Positions 1-8,174 of a DNA stretch of 17,431 nt are shown in pieces. The DNA comes from JACQSR01 sp042577505 (GTDB lineage: Archaea > Nanobdellota > Nanobdellia > Woesearchaeales > JACQSR01): contig JBHPEA010000030.1 of the NCBI GenBank assembly GCA_042577505.1, forward strand, positions 1 to 17,431, written 5' to 3'. The first letter of the stretch is position 1. Every line of letters begins with the position of its first letter. The notes beneath the pieces were generated by a model, which searched no databases, had not been told where the DNA came from, and saw only the letters and a list, made by a program, of their open reading frames with translations. The translations under genes were made by a program, and so were the position numbers.

Positions 1-2
1 TT

Positions 3-1892
3 GGAGATCTAAATGTAACTGGTACTTCTTACCTAAGCAACGTCACTGTAAATGCAGACAACATTACTGTAAATGAAATACATTCAAGGGAAGGAAACTT
101 AACATTTTATGACAATGCTCAAAACGAAAGAATGAAGATTCTTTCCGATGGTAAAATTGGAATTGGAACATCTGATCCACAAGAATTCATTGAAATACAA
201 GGAACTTCTTCAGATATGTTAACCATGGCATTTACCAACACTAACTCTTCAGCTATCTCTATGTATAGAACAGCTGCTGGACAAGAATTCGGTGGTATCT
301 TTGGACATGCTGGTAAAGATTACTCAGACTTAGCACTATTTACAAACAAAGCTTTACTGATGAGCGAAAGATTCTCTGATGGTCTAGTAGTTGCAGCAGA
401 TAATGGGTCAATGACATTTACAGCAGGAGATTACGGGCAATACCCTGTAAGAGCATTCATCAATCAGACAGGTCAATTTGGTATCAACACAACCTCCCCA
501 ACCCATACATTACATGTTGTAGGAGATGCAAACATTTCCAACAACTTATACGTTGGTGGAACAACCAACTTAGGCAATGTAGAAATGGGAGACTTAACTG
601 TTGATGGAGACTTGAATGTAACTGGAATTTCATACTTAGATGATGTTACAGTAAATGCAGACAACATTACTGTAAATGAAATACATTCAAGGGATGGTAA
701 TTTGTCATTCTATGATAACGCTGGTACAGAAAATGTAAGATTTACTGAAGATGGCAGAGTTGGAATTGGAACATCAAGTCCTGATAATACTTTCCAAATT
801 GATGCAAATGAATCTACTATAACAATGATGGAGGTCACGAATGTGAATGACGCTGCAGGGATGATTGGATCTGCTGTAGATTTCGTTAATAATAATGGAA
901 CTGTAGGTACATTTGGTATTCTCTCTTCTAACTTTAGTTTGAACATACTTCAAAATAGGGCTGTTGTTATAGGACAAAATTCTGGAAGTGGCGAAGGAGC
1001 TTCAAATGGGGTGGCTATCTCAGCAGCAACTTCAAATGGTAACATTGTTTTCACAACAACTGATTCATTCACAGAAAGGATGATCATTGACTCTGATGGA
1101 AAAGTCGGAATCGGCAACTCAAACCCACAAGTCATGTTACACATTGACAAAGACCAAAATGCTGAGACTAGAATTAGAATAAATAACACTAATTCAGGAG
1201 CAAACGCTGGAGCATTCTTTGAATCGTACAACGATCTAGGTCAATCTTCAATCTTTGGTTTAGGGTCAAGCACAAAGATGGGTTTACCAATCTTTTCAAA
1301 CCATTCAATGATCTTAACTGATTCAGCAGGTATCACACTTGGAGCAGCAGATTCTTCAGGTCACATCATATTTGCAACAGGTGGCACTGATGAAAGAATG
1401 AGAATTGAATCTGACGGAAAAGTTGGTATAGGTACTTCAAGTCCAAGCTCAATCTTAGATATTCAGAAAGATATCGATGATAGGATATACTTAAGATTGA
1501 ATAACTCCAACACCAGCAGTTCTTCTGGAGCTTTAATAGAGATAACTGGTGGTGATTCAGAAGCAGTATATGGAACTTTAACTTCGACACATGGTGCAGC
1601 CCATTACAAAGGCAGAGCAATTGTTTCAGGTGAAGGTGGTAGTTCAGCCGGAGTTGTAATTGCAGCAAGTGATGTAGCGGGTGATATCAACTTCCATGTC
1701 AATGGTTCAGAAACAGAAAGTATGACCTTGTCAAATGAGAGCTACTTAGGTATCAACACAACCTCACCTACCTCAACATTACACTCCGTTGGTTCATTCA
1801 ATATTACCAACTCTCAGAGTACCATAACTGAGAATGCATCTTGTATCATTATTAAGAGAAGTAGTGGTACGGAGTTAGCGATTTGCGATTAA
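3..1892 (+). CDS. Surface/secreted repeat protein with tail-fibre-like GIGTSSP modules (5' end outside window)
   Basis: The reading frame is open from the first in-frame codon at position 3, so the methionine at 132 is internal and the true start lies upstream. The protein is built of roughly 110-residue modules, each with a short turn motif: DGKIGIGTSDP (147-179), QFGINTTSP (474-500), DGRVGIGTSSP (750-782), DGKVGIGNSNP (1095-1127), DGKVGIGTSSP (1413-1445) and YLGINTTSP (1743-1769). The motifs are often preceded by phrases such as DERMRIES. This pattern is known from phage tail-fibre shafts and from large surface proteins of uncultured microbes, where it is thought to form intertwined beta structure. 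There is no Peptidase_S74 chaperone domain at the C-terminus. The protein instead ends in a short tail with two cysteines (ASCIIIKRSS...AICD) that could form a disulfide. N-glycosylation sequons are frequent. A role in adhesion or as a surface fibre is inferred from family resemblance and from the secreted neighbours. The N-terminal signal cannot be seen. Confidence 0.75.
   Translation, partial: GDLNVTGTSYLSNVTVNADNITVNEIHSREGNLTFYDNAQNERMKILSDGKIGIGTSDPQEFIEIQGTSSDMLTMAFTNTNSSAISMYRTAAGQEFGGIFGHAGKDYSDLALFTNKALLMSERFSDGLVVAADNGSMTFTAGDYGQYPVRAFINQTGQFGINTTSPTHTLHVVGDANISNNLYVGGTTNLGNVEMGDLTVDGDLNVTGISYLDDVTVNADNITVNEIHSRDGNLSFYDNAGTENVRFTEDGRVGIGTSSPDNTFQIDANESTITMMEVTNVNDAAGMIGSAVDFVNNNGTVGTFGILSSNFSLNILQNRAVVIGQNSGSGEGASNGVAISAATSNGNIVFTTTDSFTERMIIDSDGKVGIGNSNPQVMLHIDKDQNAETRIRINNTNSGANAGAFFESYNDLGQSSIFGLGSSTKMGLPIFSNHSMILTDSAGITLGAADSSGHIIFATGGTDERMRIESDGKVGIGTSSPSSILDIQKDIDDRIYLRLNNSNTSSSSGALIEITGGDSEAVYGTLTSTHGAAHYKGRAIVSGEGGSSAGVVIAASDVAGDINFHVNGSETESMTLSNESYLGINTTSPTSTLHSVGSFNITNSQSTITENASCIIIKRSSGTELAICD
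48..91 (+). repeat. 44-bp perfect direct repeat, copy 1 (coding)
   Basis: A 44-bp stretch encoding VNADNITVNEIHSR is identical to 651-694, 603 bp (201 codons) downstream in the same frame. The flanks are also similar: GDLNVTG upstream and GNL-FYDNA downstream. The repeat therefore reflects a duplicated protein module. Confidence 0.9.
651..694 (+). repeat. 44-bp perfect direct repeat, copy 2 (coding)
   Basis: Second exact copy of the stretch at 48-91, in the same frame. Flanking DNA has diverged (for example the residue after the shared SR is E in copy 1 and D in copy 2). This points to an older module duplication with local conservation or gene conversion. Confidence 0.9.
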
Positions 1893-1929
1893 AATGGGAC
1901 ATAAAATGAAGTCCCATTTTTTCATTTTT
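1891..1929 (+). terminator. Perfect 10-bp hairpin followed by a T-rich stretch
   Basis: AAAATGGGAC (1891-1900) and GTCCCATTTT (1911-1920) are exact reverse complements around a 10-nt loop, followed by a T-rich stretch to 1929. The stem starts inside the TAA stop codon of the repeat-protein gene (1890-1892). Archaeal RNA polymerase can terminate on oligo-T alone. The hairpin could assist termination or protect the 3' end of the mRNA. Confidence 0.6.
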
Positions 1930-1975
1930 ATTCAGGGGAAATCACTTCGAGATCATTATAGATTGGAGACTATTA

Positions 1976-4117
1976 ATGATAATAACGCTGTTAAGTAACA
2001 TGAAAAAACATGTAAAATCCAAGGTAATTGGAATGTTTTTGCTATTTTCTAGTCTAATCTTCTTAATAAAACTCGCTTACGCAGCACCAAACCAAGACAC
2101 ACCTTATCTAAACACAACAGACTGGTATTATAATACAACCAATTCAAACCTTACAATCCACAATGTCTCATCAACTCAAGTAATCAAAAACATTTATAGC
2201 TGGGTTGTCGATAATGAACCATATGCAGCGTTTTACTTGCCAATTGAGAACCATACAGGAACCGAAACGGCTGTAATGTACGATTTTTCTGGCAATGATC
2301 TTAAACTTAATAGGTCTTTTGGCGTAGGTGGGTCATTAGTCTATAATGAATCGTGCGGTCCTGATGGAGGGGGATGTTATAACACAACTAAAGGATACAT
2401 TTGGAGACACCAAGATGACATCCCTGACATTTTCGATACCTCGAATATTACAATGTGTATTTGGGCTAACCACATCGGAAATAACACCGCTCCACTACAA
2501 TACGAAACAATCGCTTCAATGAGGGATTCAGCCCTTGTTGTCGCTGAGCTTGCTCTCGGAATAGGTGCGAATGAAGCAAAACTAACTTTTTACTCTGGTT
2601 TGTTTGGAACCGATCCTATCTACTACAGTGATGTTACACTTACAGGTTTAGTTGATCAATGGTACCATCTTTGTGCAGTAAGTACAGCAACCAACGGTAC
2701 TCGAATTTACTTAGATGGAGAACTTAATTCCACTACTGTACAGAATTATTCATATGCTGATCATATTATTACTGTTGGCGGTTTTACCATCTCACAACAA
2801 TTTCATGGTTTAGTAGATGATCTTATGATCTTCAACCGTTCGCTTTCCCCAGAACAAATACGATCAATTTATAACAACGGTTTAAAAGAAATTGTAAATA
2901 ACGAAACAACCGTGGGAGAGACTTGGTATTGTAACGTTACACCTCACAATGGAAGTCTTACAGCAAACGATAAGCAATCAAACATTATCACAATCCAAGG
3001 TGCAATCGCTAACTATCCTCCGATTCACGGAACTCCAAAATTAAACGCTACAGATCATCCTGAAAATACTTCTAACGCAAACTTAACTGCTTATAATCAA
3101 TCCCCAATAAGGGAATATGAAGGTGAAACAATAAAATGGCTATACAATTGGTATACAAATGGTAACCTAATTACACTTCTTAACATGCCTTTCGAAAATA
3201 CTACTGATGTAACAAGCGATACACTCGATTACTCTGGAAACAATAACAATGGAATCATAAACGGATCAACTTGGAGCTCAAGTTCTGGTTTTGATGGAAG
3301 AGGAGCATATACTTTTGATGGATTAGATGACGAAATCATTCTTTCTGATGGAGACATTCTTATCAACACATCTTTTACAATTTGTGTTTGGGCTAATGCT
3401 ACGGATCCTGCTAATAATACAATTTTTTCAACCCAAGGAACAGCTAACAATCGCACTTTTCTTTTCATTCGAAATGATACCGTCCTATCATATGGAATAG
3501 CAAATGGAAGTGTTTGCACACAATCACTTCAAAGATCTCCTGGCTTCTGGGCTCGCTGGAATCATTATTGCCTAACATTAAACGATAGTAATGTTTCTTC
3601 AATATATTTAAATGGTACATACTTAACCTCTAAGGATTGTCTTTTTCAGAACAAAGGAGGAAATTTATCATTTGGAAGAATGAGAACCTTCATACCAAGT
3701 AACTTCTTTTACTTTAACGGAACCATCGACGATATCATGATTTTCAATAAAGCCCTATCTGAAGAACAAATCAATGCAATATACACCAACAACACCAACC
3801 TCATGGTAAGTCAAGATACAAACCAAATTGAAACTTGGAATGTAGAATTAACACCTCATGATGGATATGGAAACGGAACTCCTAAAATGAGTAACGATCT
3901 GTACATAAGATCATGTGGTTGTCCTTCTTCAGGTGACTGGAATATCAATTGCTCAGATTCTTGCACAATATCTTCCAACTGTGACCTAAATACCAACAAT
4001 TTGATAGCATCAGGACTTGGATTACTAACGTTAAATGCAAATATAACTAACTGGACTAAAGGTTTCATACTCAATCAATGCAAACTAAATTGTATTGGAG
4101 GTGACTGTATAAAATGA
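1976..4117 (+). CDS. Secreted protein with two LamG-like (concanavalin A-fold) domains
   Basis: The ATG at 1976 is preceded by GGAG at 1965-1968 with 7-nt spacing, which favours it over the in-frame ATG at 2000. Residues 1-36 form a signal peptide with a basic part (KKHVKSK), a hydrophobic core and an LAYA/AP cleavage site. Two LamG-like units follow, at about residues 82-302 and 392-607. Each ends in the typical signature of this fold (GLVDDLMIFNRSLSPEQI and GTIDDIMIFNKALSEEQI). Each is followed by a small module starting ETWYCNVTPHNG or ETWNVELTPHDG. The last 70 residues are rich in cysteine and asparagine (CGCPSSGDWNINC, then ...CKLNCIGGDC), a tail style common on DPANN surface proteins. 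I count about 40 N-x-S/T sequons, so heavy N-glycosylation is likely. LamG domains usually bind glycans or proteins, so an adhesin or cell-wall lectin role is inferred. The gene overlaps the next one by ATGA. Confidence 0.75.
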   Translation: MIITLLSNMKKHVKSKVIGMFLLFSSLIFLIKLAYAAPNQDTPYLNTTDWYYNTTNSNLTIHNVSSTQVIKNIYSWVVDNEPYAAFYLPIENHTGTETAVMYDFSGNDLKLNRSFGVGGSLVYNESCGPDGGGCYNTTKGYIWRHQDDIPDIFDTSNITMCIWANHIGNNTAPLQYETIASMRDSALVVAELALGIGANEAKLTFYSGLFGTDPIYYSDVTLTGLVDQWYHLCAVSTATNGTRIYLDGELNSTTVQNYSYADHIITVGGFTISQQFHGLVDDLMIFNRSLSPEQIRSIYNNGLKEIVNNETTVGETWYCNVTPHNGSLTANDKQSNIITIQGAIANYPPIHGTPKLNATDHPENTSNANLTAYNQSPIREYEGETIKWLYNWYTNGNLITLLNMPFENTTDVTSDTLDYSGNNNNGIINGSTWSSSSGFDGRGAYTFDGLDDEIILSDGDILINTSFTICVWANATDPANNTIFSTQGTANNRTFLFIRNDTVLSYGIANGSVCTQSLQRSPGFWARWNHYCLTLNDSNVSSIYLNGTYLTSKDCLFQNKGGNLSFGRMRTFIPSNFFYFNGTIDDIMIFNKALSEEQINAIYTNNTNLMVSQDTNQIETWNVELTPHDGYGNGTPKMSNDLYIRSCGCPSSGDWNINCSDSCTISSNCDLNTNNLIASGLGLLTLNANITNWTKGFILNQCKLNCIGGDCIK
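4097..4104 (+). promoter_or_regulatory. Full-length Shine-Dalgarno GGAGGTGA for the small membrane protein gene
   Basis: GGAGGTGA matches the archaeal 16S anti-Shine-Dalgarno over eight bases and sits 9 nt before the ATG at 4114. It lies inside the last codons of the upstream LamG gene. The small downstream protein can therefore be initiated efficiently in addition to translational coupling. Confidence 0.75.
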
Positions 4118-4374
4118 AGGGATTAAACTTGAGACTAACCGTGATTATATTAGGGGTATTGCTAGTTGTTGCAATATCATATATTGTAATCGGGGAATTC
4201 CAGGAGAAAAAACAACAAGAACAGCTTACAATATACCAACAGGGAGCACAATACGGCTATGAACAAGCTGTTTTACAGATTGTTCAACAAGCAATAACAT
4301 GTCAACCTGTTCCATTGTTTGTTCAAAACCAAACAATAAACATGGTAGCTGTTGAATGTTTACAACAAGGGTAA
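4114..4374 (+). CDS. Small Gln-rich single-pass membrane protein (86 aa), function unknown
   Basis: The start codon overlaps the LamG gene stop in ATGA and has a strong Shine-Dalgarno site at 4097-4104. Residues 1-7 carry two basic residues (K2, R7). Residues 8-26 form one hydrophobic helix. The rest has 16 glutamines in 59 residues and looks helical (EKKQQEQLTIYQQGAQYGYEQ in part). It ends with a small segment holding two cysteines (C63, C82) around one sequon (NQT 72-74). Topology is probably N-terminus inside with the Gln-rich part outside, so C63-C82 could form a disulfide. I recall similar short proteins next to surface-protein genes in DPANN genomes, but know of no assigned function. 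It sits between two secreted proteins and is coupled to the first. A role as an assembly or anchoring partner is possible but unproven. Confidence 0.7.
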   Translation: MKGLNLRLTVIILGVLLVVAISYIVIGEFQEKKQQEQLTIYQQGAQYGYEQAVLQIVQQAITCQPVPLFVQNQTINMVAVECLQQG

Positions 4375-4379
4375 TTTAA

Positions 4380-7300
4380 TTGAAAAAGAGGTTATTAATT
4401 AACATCGGAATGCTTTTACTAGTTGTTTCTTTAGCTTATGCTTTCGATGCAGAAACCTCTTCTTTTTCTATTGATTCATTCCACCAAGGATCATCAGGAT
4501 CCAATGGATCAACAACAAATTTTGTTACTAGAGATACATTAACATATGAACAAGGAGGAAATGATGATGGAGAAACAACATCATTCGAATTCAACTCAGG
4601 GTGGTTCAATTTATCGCTTATTCTAGTTACTGATAACATTGCAACCATAAACAGTGTTGAATGTTCTAATGACTCAACCAACTACTACCCTTGTACAAAC
4701 ATAACATATAATATGACTATTACACATATAAGAGTTAATTGTACCGCAACTGGAGATAATATAAGCAATGTCAGATTCAATTTATTCAACCAAGAGGATA
4801 ACACAAGCTATATAGACAATGTTTCCTACACCTACAACACTAGTGACTTCTTCATTTACAATGCTTCTTACCTAGTTCAAGATTCAGGAAACTGGAATTT
4901 AACTATCACTTGTAGAGCAGAAAATAATGCAACTCAGGAGCAAGCATGGTTCCTTCCATGGGGATTATTAAACATTACATTAGTAACACCAGTAGCAAAC
5001 ACTGTCGCCCAACTTTACGAAATTTTCACTTTCCAGAGCAGAGTTGAATGTGAACAAGGAGAGTGTGGAATAATCAATGTTACATTAGATCCAGAACATT
5101 GTGAGGAAGAGACAGTATGTACAGATACCATCTCTACTACTTGTGAGAATATTACAACAGAAGTTTGTGAAGATGATTGCACCAATTGTGAACAAACATC
5201 CTGTATTAACGAGACAACAGAAGTATGTGAAGAAGTCTGCACTACAGATGAAGAATCTTGCACTACTTTCGAAGAAAGCAATGTTACAATCTGTGATCAA
5301 TTATGCGAGCAAGAATGTAGAGAAGAAACAACTTGTGTTGAACAGGAATGTACATGCAATGAAGTATGCGAGCAACAAACTGTAGAAGAATGTGAAGAAA
5401 CAGTGTCTGCTGATTGTGAAACTAAAATGGTTTGTAAGGTAATTGATGGAGAGATATATGAAGAGGGAGACACTTTGATAACCGAATCTAAAGAAATCGG
5501 TGAGAAAATTGAAGATGAACCCGATTATGAAACACACTTTGCTAGTATGCAAATAACGGATGACGAATTAATTGTAATATTCTTCCACGACTACGAAAAT
5601 GAACTCCCAATAAGAATAGAAGGAGACGTTTCATACAAATTATCTAAAGAAACTGCAATCCAATTTGAGAATATAACACTAACAGTTGATTTAGTAGAAG
5701 GCGTTATCCCGAGATTTAACCTGCACATTGGAGAAGAATCGGAAGTATTTGAGTTTGGAAAGGTAATCCCAGATGTTGAAATCGAAGAAGTGATTTACAA
5801 TATACAAGATAGAGATGATCTTAAACTTAACGTTGAAATTATTAAAGTTGATGAATCGATTATTATCAAAGGTATTGAAGATGTGGATAACATCGAGGGA
5901 ATAATTGAAGGGACTGAAAATGAATTAATAACTACCAGCATTGCAGCTGTAAAATCTATAGATATTGAAAAAGCCACAATAACATTGAATAAAAAAGGAG
6001 ATGTTAATGCAATATTGAAATGTGATGATAAAAACTTCGACTATGATACATTAGAGTGTTCAAAGTGGGAAATCACAAACCTTGCATTTAAACAAGACTC
6101 CTCTTCCATAGAATTCACAGCTAACCACTTCACAGCTTATGCTGGAGGAAATATTAATAACAGCGAAACTGGTTGGTTGATAATCTGGGATGAAAACGAT
6201 GTTGGAATGCCTAATGCTTCACAAACAAGAATATCTGGTCAAGGTATTATCTTCTTCGCCGACTATAAAAATACAAGGAATGGCACAACTGTAACTGATG
6301 CATCATGTGGTATTGAATACAGCGACGGAAATTCATCACTAATGACCTACAATACAAGCTACAACTATTATACACATGAAAGAACTTTCAGCTCTAATGG
6401 TGTTTATTCGTATACTATTGAATGTAATCATTCAACTTACTCAGACCTATCAACTACAGACACCCTATCTTTAAGCACTGCAACTAAATCGGGCGCAGTT
6501 TCAACCACAGTAGGTGCAACACCATTCTATACAACTTCACAAAATCCACAAAATTGTACAATCTTAAGAATGGGTGACCAATGCTTGACTACTTGGTTAG
6601 TAAACACTACGGGAGTATTAAATACAATACATACATTCTTCGTAATCTATAACATGACAAGCAACCAAGCTTATGTTAATGACACTGAATCAACTAGGAT
6701 TAACATAACTATAACTGCAAATGATACTTCAAATCCATCCATTCTTTCAGCAAATGTATCTCCAGATATCACTTATCTAACAGAATCTGTGTATTTCTTT
6801 GCAACAGCATCAGATAATGTACAGATCGATACATGTATTGCAAATATAACCCTTTCCAACACTACTGTAGTTCAAGTAAACGACGTTTGTGACTCCCAAC
6901 AAACTTATGTAGCACCAATTACAGGAAGACATAATGTAACTTTTATAGTCAACGATACAGACAATAATATTGGAACATCAACGGATTACTTTGAAGTATT
7001 TGACCAAGTCAACTTTACAATTAATCTTAATGTACCAGCTTCAACGGTTATATCATTCTATAATCCAGAGAATGGGGAGCTCATTAAACAGGTTACAGTA
7101 ACTAATGGATCATCAACTATTTCAGTTCCTGATATGAACTATAACTTGGAAATCAGTACACTATCCGACAGACTTCATGTGATTTTGAGAAACATAAATT
7201 TAAGTGCAAACAACAATAGAACGTTCGGACTAACTAATACCTCAGTAGTTTCAGGAGATATTGGAACTTATGCAGTTAATAATAATTTCACATTCGATAA

Positions 7301-8111
7301 CGCTACCATCACAATTTATTATGACAATCTAAACGTAACTAGCGAGGCACTCTTAGAACTCTACCTATGTTCCAATTATAATTACACAAATGAATCATGT
7401 AGTGGATCGTGGACAGAAATCACAAGCAGTGCAACACAGGATACTGCAAACGACTACTTCAGATATAATACAAATACATTCTCTGGTTTCAGTATTAAGC
7501 AAGGAGTCACAACTGCTGCAGTAACCGGTGGAGGATCAAGCTCAAAGATCAACTTCTTAGTAGAAGGTCAATGTGTTAATAAAGAAATTAAGGTGTCAAC
7601 ATCTAAGTCTAGTGGTCGATTGCTAGGTGATGTTGATGTCGAAATATACAAAGGAAACAAAGTGGTCTGGTATGATCTTGTTAAAACAGTTAATACCAAT
7701 GGATTTGGAGCTGCTACGTTCACATTAAACGAAACAGGTAATTATACGTTGAAATTTAAGAAGAGTGTACACAGATCTTCAACTACCAAATTAAAGATAA
7801 TTGATTGTCCTGATTGTGAACAAAATGACGACTGTAAATATGACGAATACTGTTACATGGGATCCTGTATAGAACTTTATTGTGATCACATCGAAGATCA
7901 TAAATGTGTTGAAAAAGAAGAAGTTATTGAAATTCCAGAACCTAAACCTCCAGTTCTAACACCCGAAGAACCTCTAGAAAAACCTCCACGTAGAATAATT
8001 ATTCCACCATTCAAACCAGCTGATGAATGTGCAGTATATGATGTCACATTTGGTAAACTAGGAGTTTGTTGGTACTGGTGGTTATTACTTATACCTTTTC
8101 CTTTAATTTAA
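4380..8111 (+). CDS. Large multidomain cysteine-rich surface protein (1243 aa)
   Basis: It probably starts at TTG 4380, giving a signal peptide with KKR, a hydrophobic core and cleavage after LAYA (residues 1-21). The in-frame ATG at 4410 would lose the basic residues. Order of parts: N-terminal sequon-rich beta domain (22-220); a phrase CGIINVTLDP (229-238) running into a segment with 22 cysteines (224-352); an acidic beta-rich domain ending HFTAYAGG (353-590); a further beta domain (about 596-701); a region beginning KSGAVSTTVGATPFYTT (703-780); Ig-like beta domains (781 to about 1045); a regulatory-like beta domain (about 1051-1142); a second cysteine cluster (1143-1176, CPDCEQNDDCKYDEYC); a proline-rich stretch; and a hydrophobic C-terminus (GVCWYWWLLLIPFPLI). 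It is probably a glycosylated, disulfide-bonded envelope protein. Its biological role is unknown. It lies 5 nt after the small membrane protein gene, so the three genes probably form one transcript. Confidence 0.75.
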   Translation: MKKRLLINIGMLLLVVSLAYAFDAETSSFSIDSFHQGSSGSNGSTTNFVTRDTLTYEQGGNDDGETTSFEFNSGWFNLSLILVTDNIATINSVECSNDSTNYYPCTNITYNMTITHIRVNCTATGDNISNVRFNLFNQEDNTSYIDNVSYTYNTSDFFIYNASYLVQDSGNWNLTITCRAENNATQEQAWFLPWGLLNITLVTPVANTVAQLYEIFTFQSRVECEQGECGIINVTLDPEHCEEETVCTDTISTTCENITTEVCEDDCTNCEQTSCINETTEVCEEVCTTDEESCTTFEESNVTICDQLCEQECREETTCVEQECTCNEVCEQQTVEECEETVSADCETKMVCKVIDGEIYEEGDTLITESKEIGEKIEDEPDYETHFASMQITDDELIVIFFHDYENELPIRIEGDVSYKLSKETAIQFENITLTVDLVEGVIPRFNLHIGEESEVFEFGKVIPDVEIEEVIYNIQDRDDLKLNVEIIKVDESIIIKGIEDVDNIEGIIEGTENELITTSIAAVKSIDIEKATITLNKKGDVNAILKCDDKNFDYDTLECSKWEITNLAFKQDSSSIEFTANHFTAYAGGNINNSETGWLIIWDENDVGMPNASQTRISGQGIIFFADYKNTRNGTTVTDASCGIEYSDGNSSLMTYNTSYNYYTHERTFSSNGVYSYTIECNHSTYSDLSTTDTLSLSTATKSGAVSTTVGATPFYTTSQNPQNCTILRMGDQCLTTWLVNTTGVLNTIHTFFVIYNMTSNQAYVNDTESTRINITITANDTSNPSILSANVSPDITYLTESVYFFATASDNVQIDTCIANITLSNTTVVQVNDVCDSQQTYVAPITGRHNVTFIVNDTDNNIGTSTDYFEVFDQVNFTINLNVPASTVISFYNPENGELIKQVTVTNGSSTISVPDMNYNLEISTLSDRLHVILRNINLSANNNRTFGLTNTSVVSGDIGTYAVNNNFTFDNATITIYYDNLNVTSEALLELYLCSNYNYTNESCSGSWTEITSSATQDTANDYFRYNTNTFSGFSIKQGVTTAAVTGGGSSSKINFLVEGQCVNKEIKVSTSKSSGRLLGDVDVEIYKGNKVVWYDLVKTVNTNGFGAATFTLNETGNYTLKFKKSVHRSSTTKLKIIDCPDCEQNDDCKYDEYCYMGSCIELYCDHIEDHKCVEKEEVIEIPEPKPPVLTPEEPLEKPPRRIIIPPFKPADECAVYDVTFGKLGVCWYWWLLLIPFPLI
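5049..5435 (+). other. Cysteine/glutamate/threonine-rich protein segment (22 Cys in 129 residues)
   Basis: Residues 224-352 of the surface protein. The cysteines come in short CxxC, CxxxC and C-x(4-7)-C spacings among Glu, Thr and Asn, including a near repeat at 5151-5180 and 5211-5240 (TTEVCEDDC and TTEVCEEVC, 60-bp period). I do not recognise a named domain. Possible roles are a disulfide-knotted stalk or metal binding. Confidence 0.7.
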
Positions 8112-8128
8112 TTTTTTTTAAATTTTTT
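8112..8128 (+). terminator. Oligo-T terminator after the surface-protein block
   Basis: T8 (8112-8119) immediately follows the stop codon, and T6 lies at 8123-8128. Such tracts are sufficient for intrinsic termination by archaeal RNA polymerase. The next gene is convergent. Confidence 0.65.
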
Positions 8129-8150
8129 ATATAATAGAATTATATAATAG

Positions 8151-8155
8151 AAAAA
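8151..8155 (-). terminator. Possible T-tract terminator for the guaA operon
   Basis: On the minus strand, CTTTTTCT lies about 20 nt past the guaA stop in the AT-rich convergent intergenic region. It is short, so this is only a weak candidate. Confidence 0.3.
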
Positions 8156-8174
8156 GATAATTGATACTCAAGAT

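Noticed and set aside
473..1668. Several minus-strand open frames opposite the repeat protein
   Set aside because: Low-complexity frames produced by the repeat codons on the other strand, without start signals or family motifs.
132..1892. Methionine at 132 as the start of the repeat protein
   Set aside because: The frame is open to the window edge and the upstream codons encode the same repeat module (GDLNVTG...), so the start is outside the window.
3..1892. Prophage or virus fragment suggested by tail-fibre-like repeats
   Set aside because: No capsid, tail, integrase or terminase genes are present. The neighbours are signal-peptide surface proteins and central metabolism genes.
1930..1975. 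TATA box for the LamG gene near CATTATAG (about 1954)
   Set aside because: The match is weak and the distance to the ATG at 1976 is too short for a transcript carrying the GGAG site at 1965. No convincing promoter was found, so upstream read-through remains possible.
5101..5385. Lysine-rich 94-residue plus-strand frame inside the cysteine-rich segment
   Set aside because: It is a frame shadow of the Glu/Cys-rich codons of the surface protein. It has no ribosome-binding site and no recognisable domain.
4410..8111. ATG at 4410 as the start of the large surface protein
   Set aside because: It would leave an 11-residue signal sequence without basic residues. The TTG at 4380 restores a normal signal peptide (KKR plus hydrophobic core), although its Shine-Dalgarno site is weak.
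8128..8150. Direct repeat TATATAATAG (8128-8137 and 8141-8150) as a promoter or attachment site
   Set aside because: It lies between two convergent genes in very AT-rich DNA with no gene downstream to serve. Chance or terminator context is more likely.
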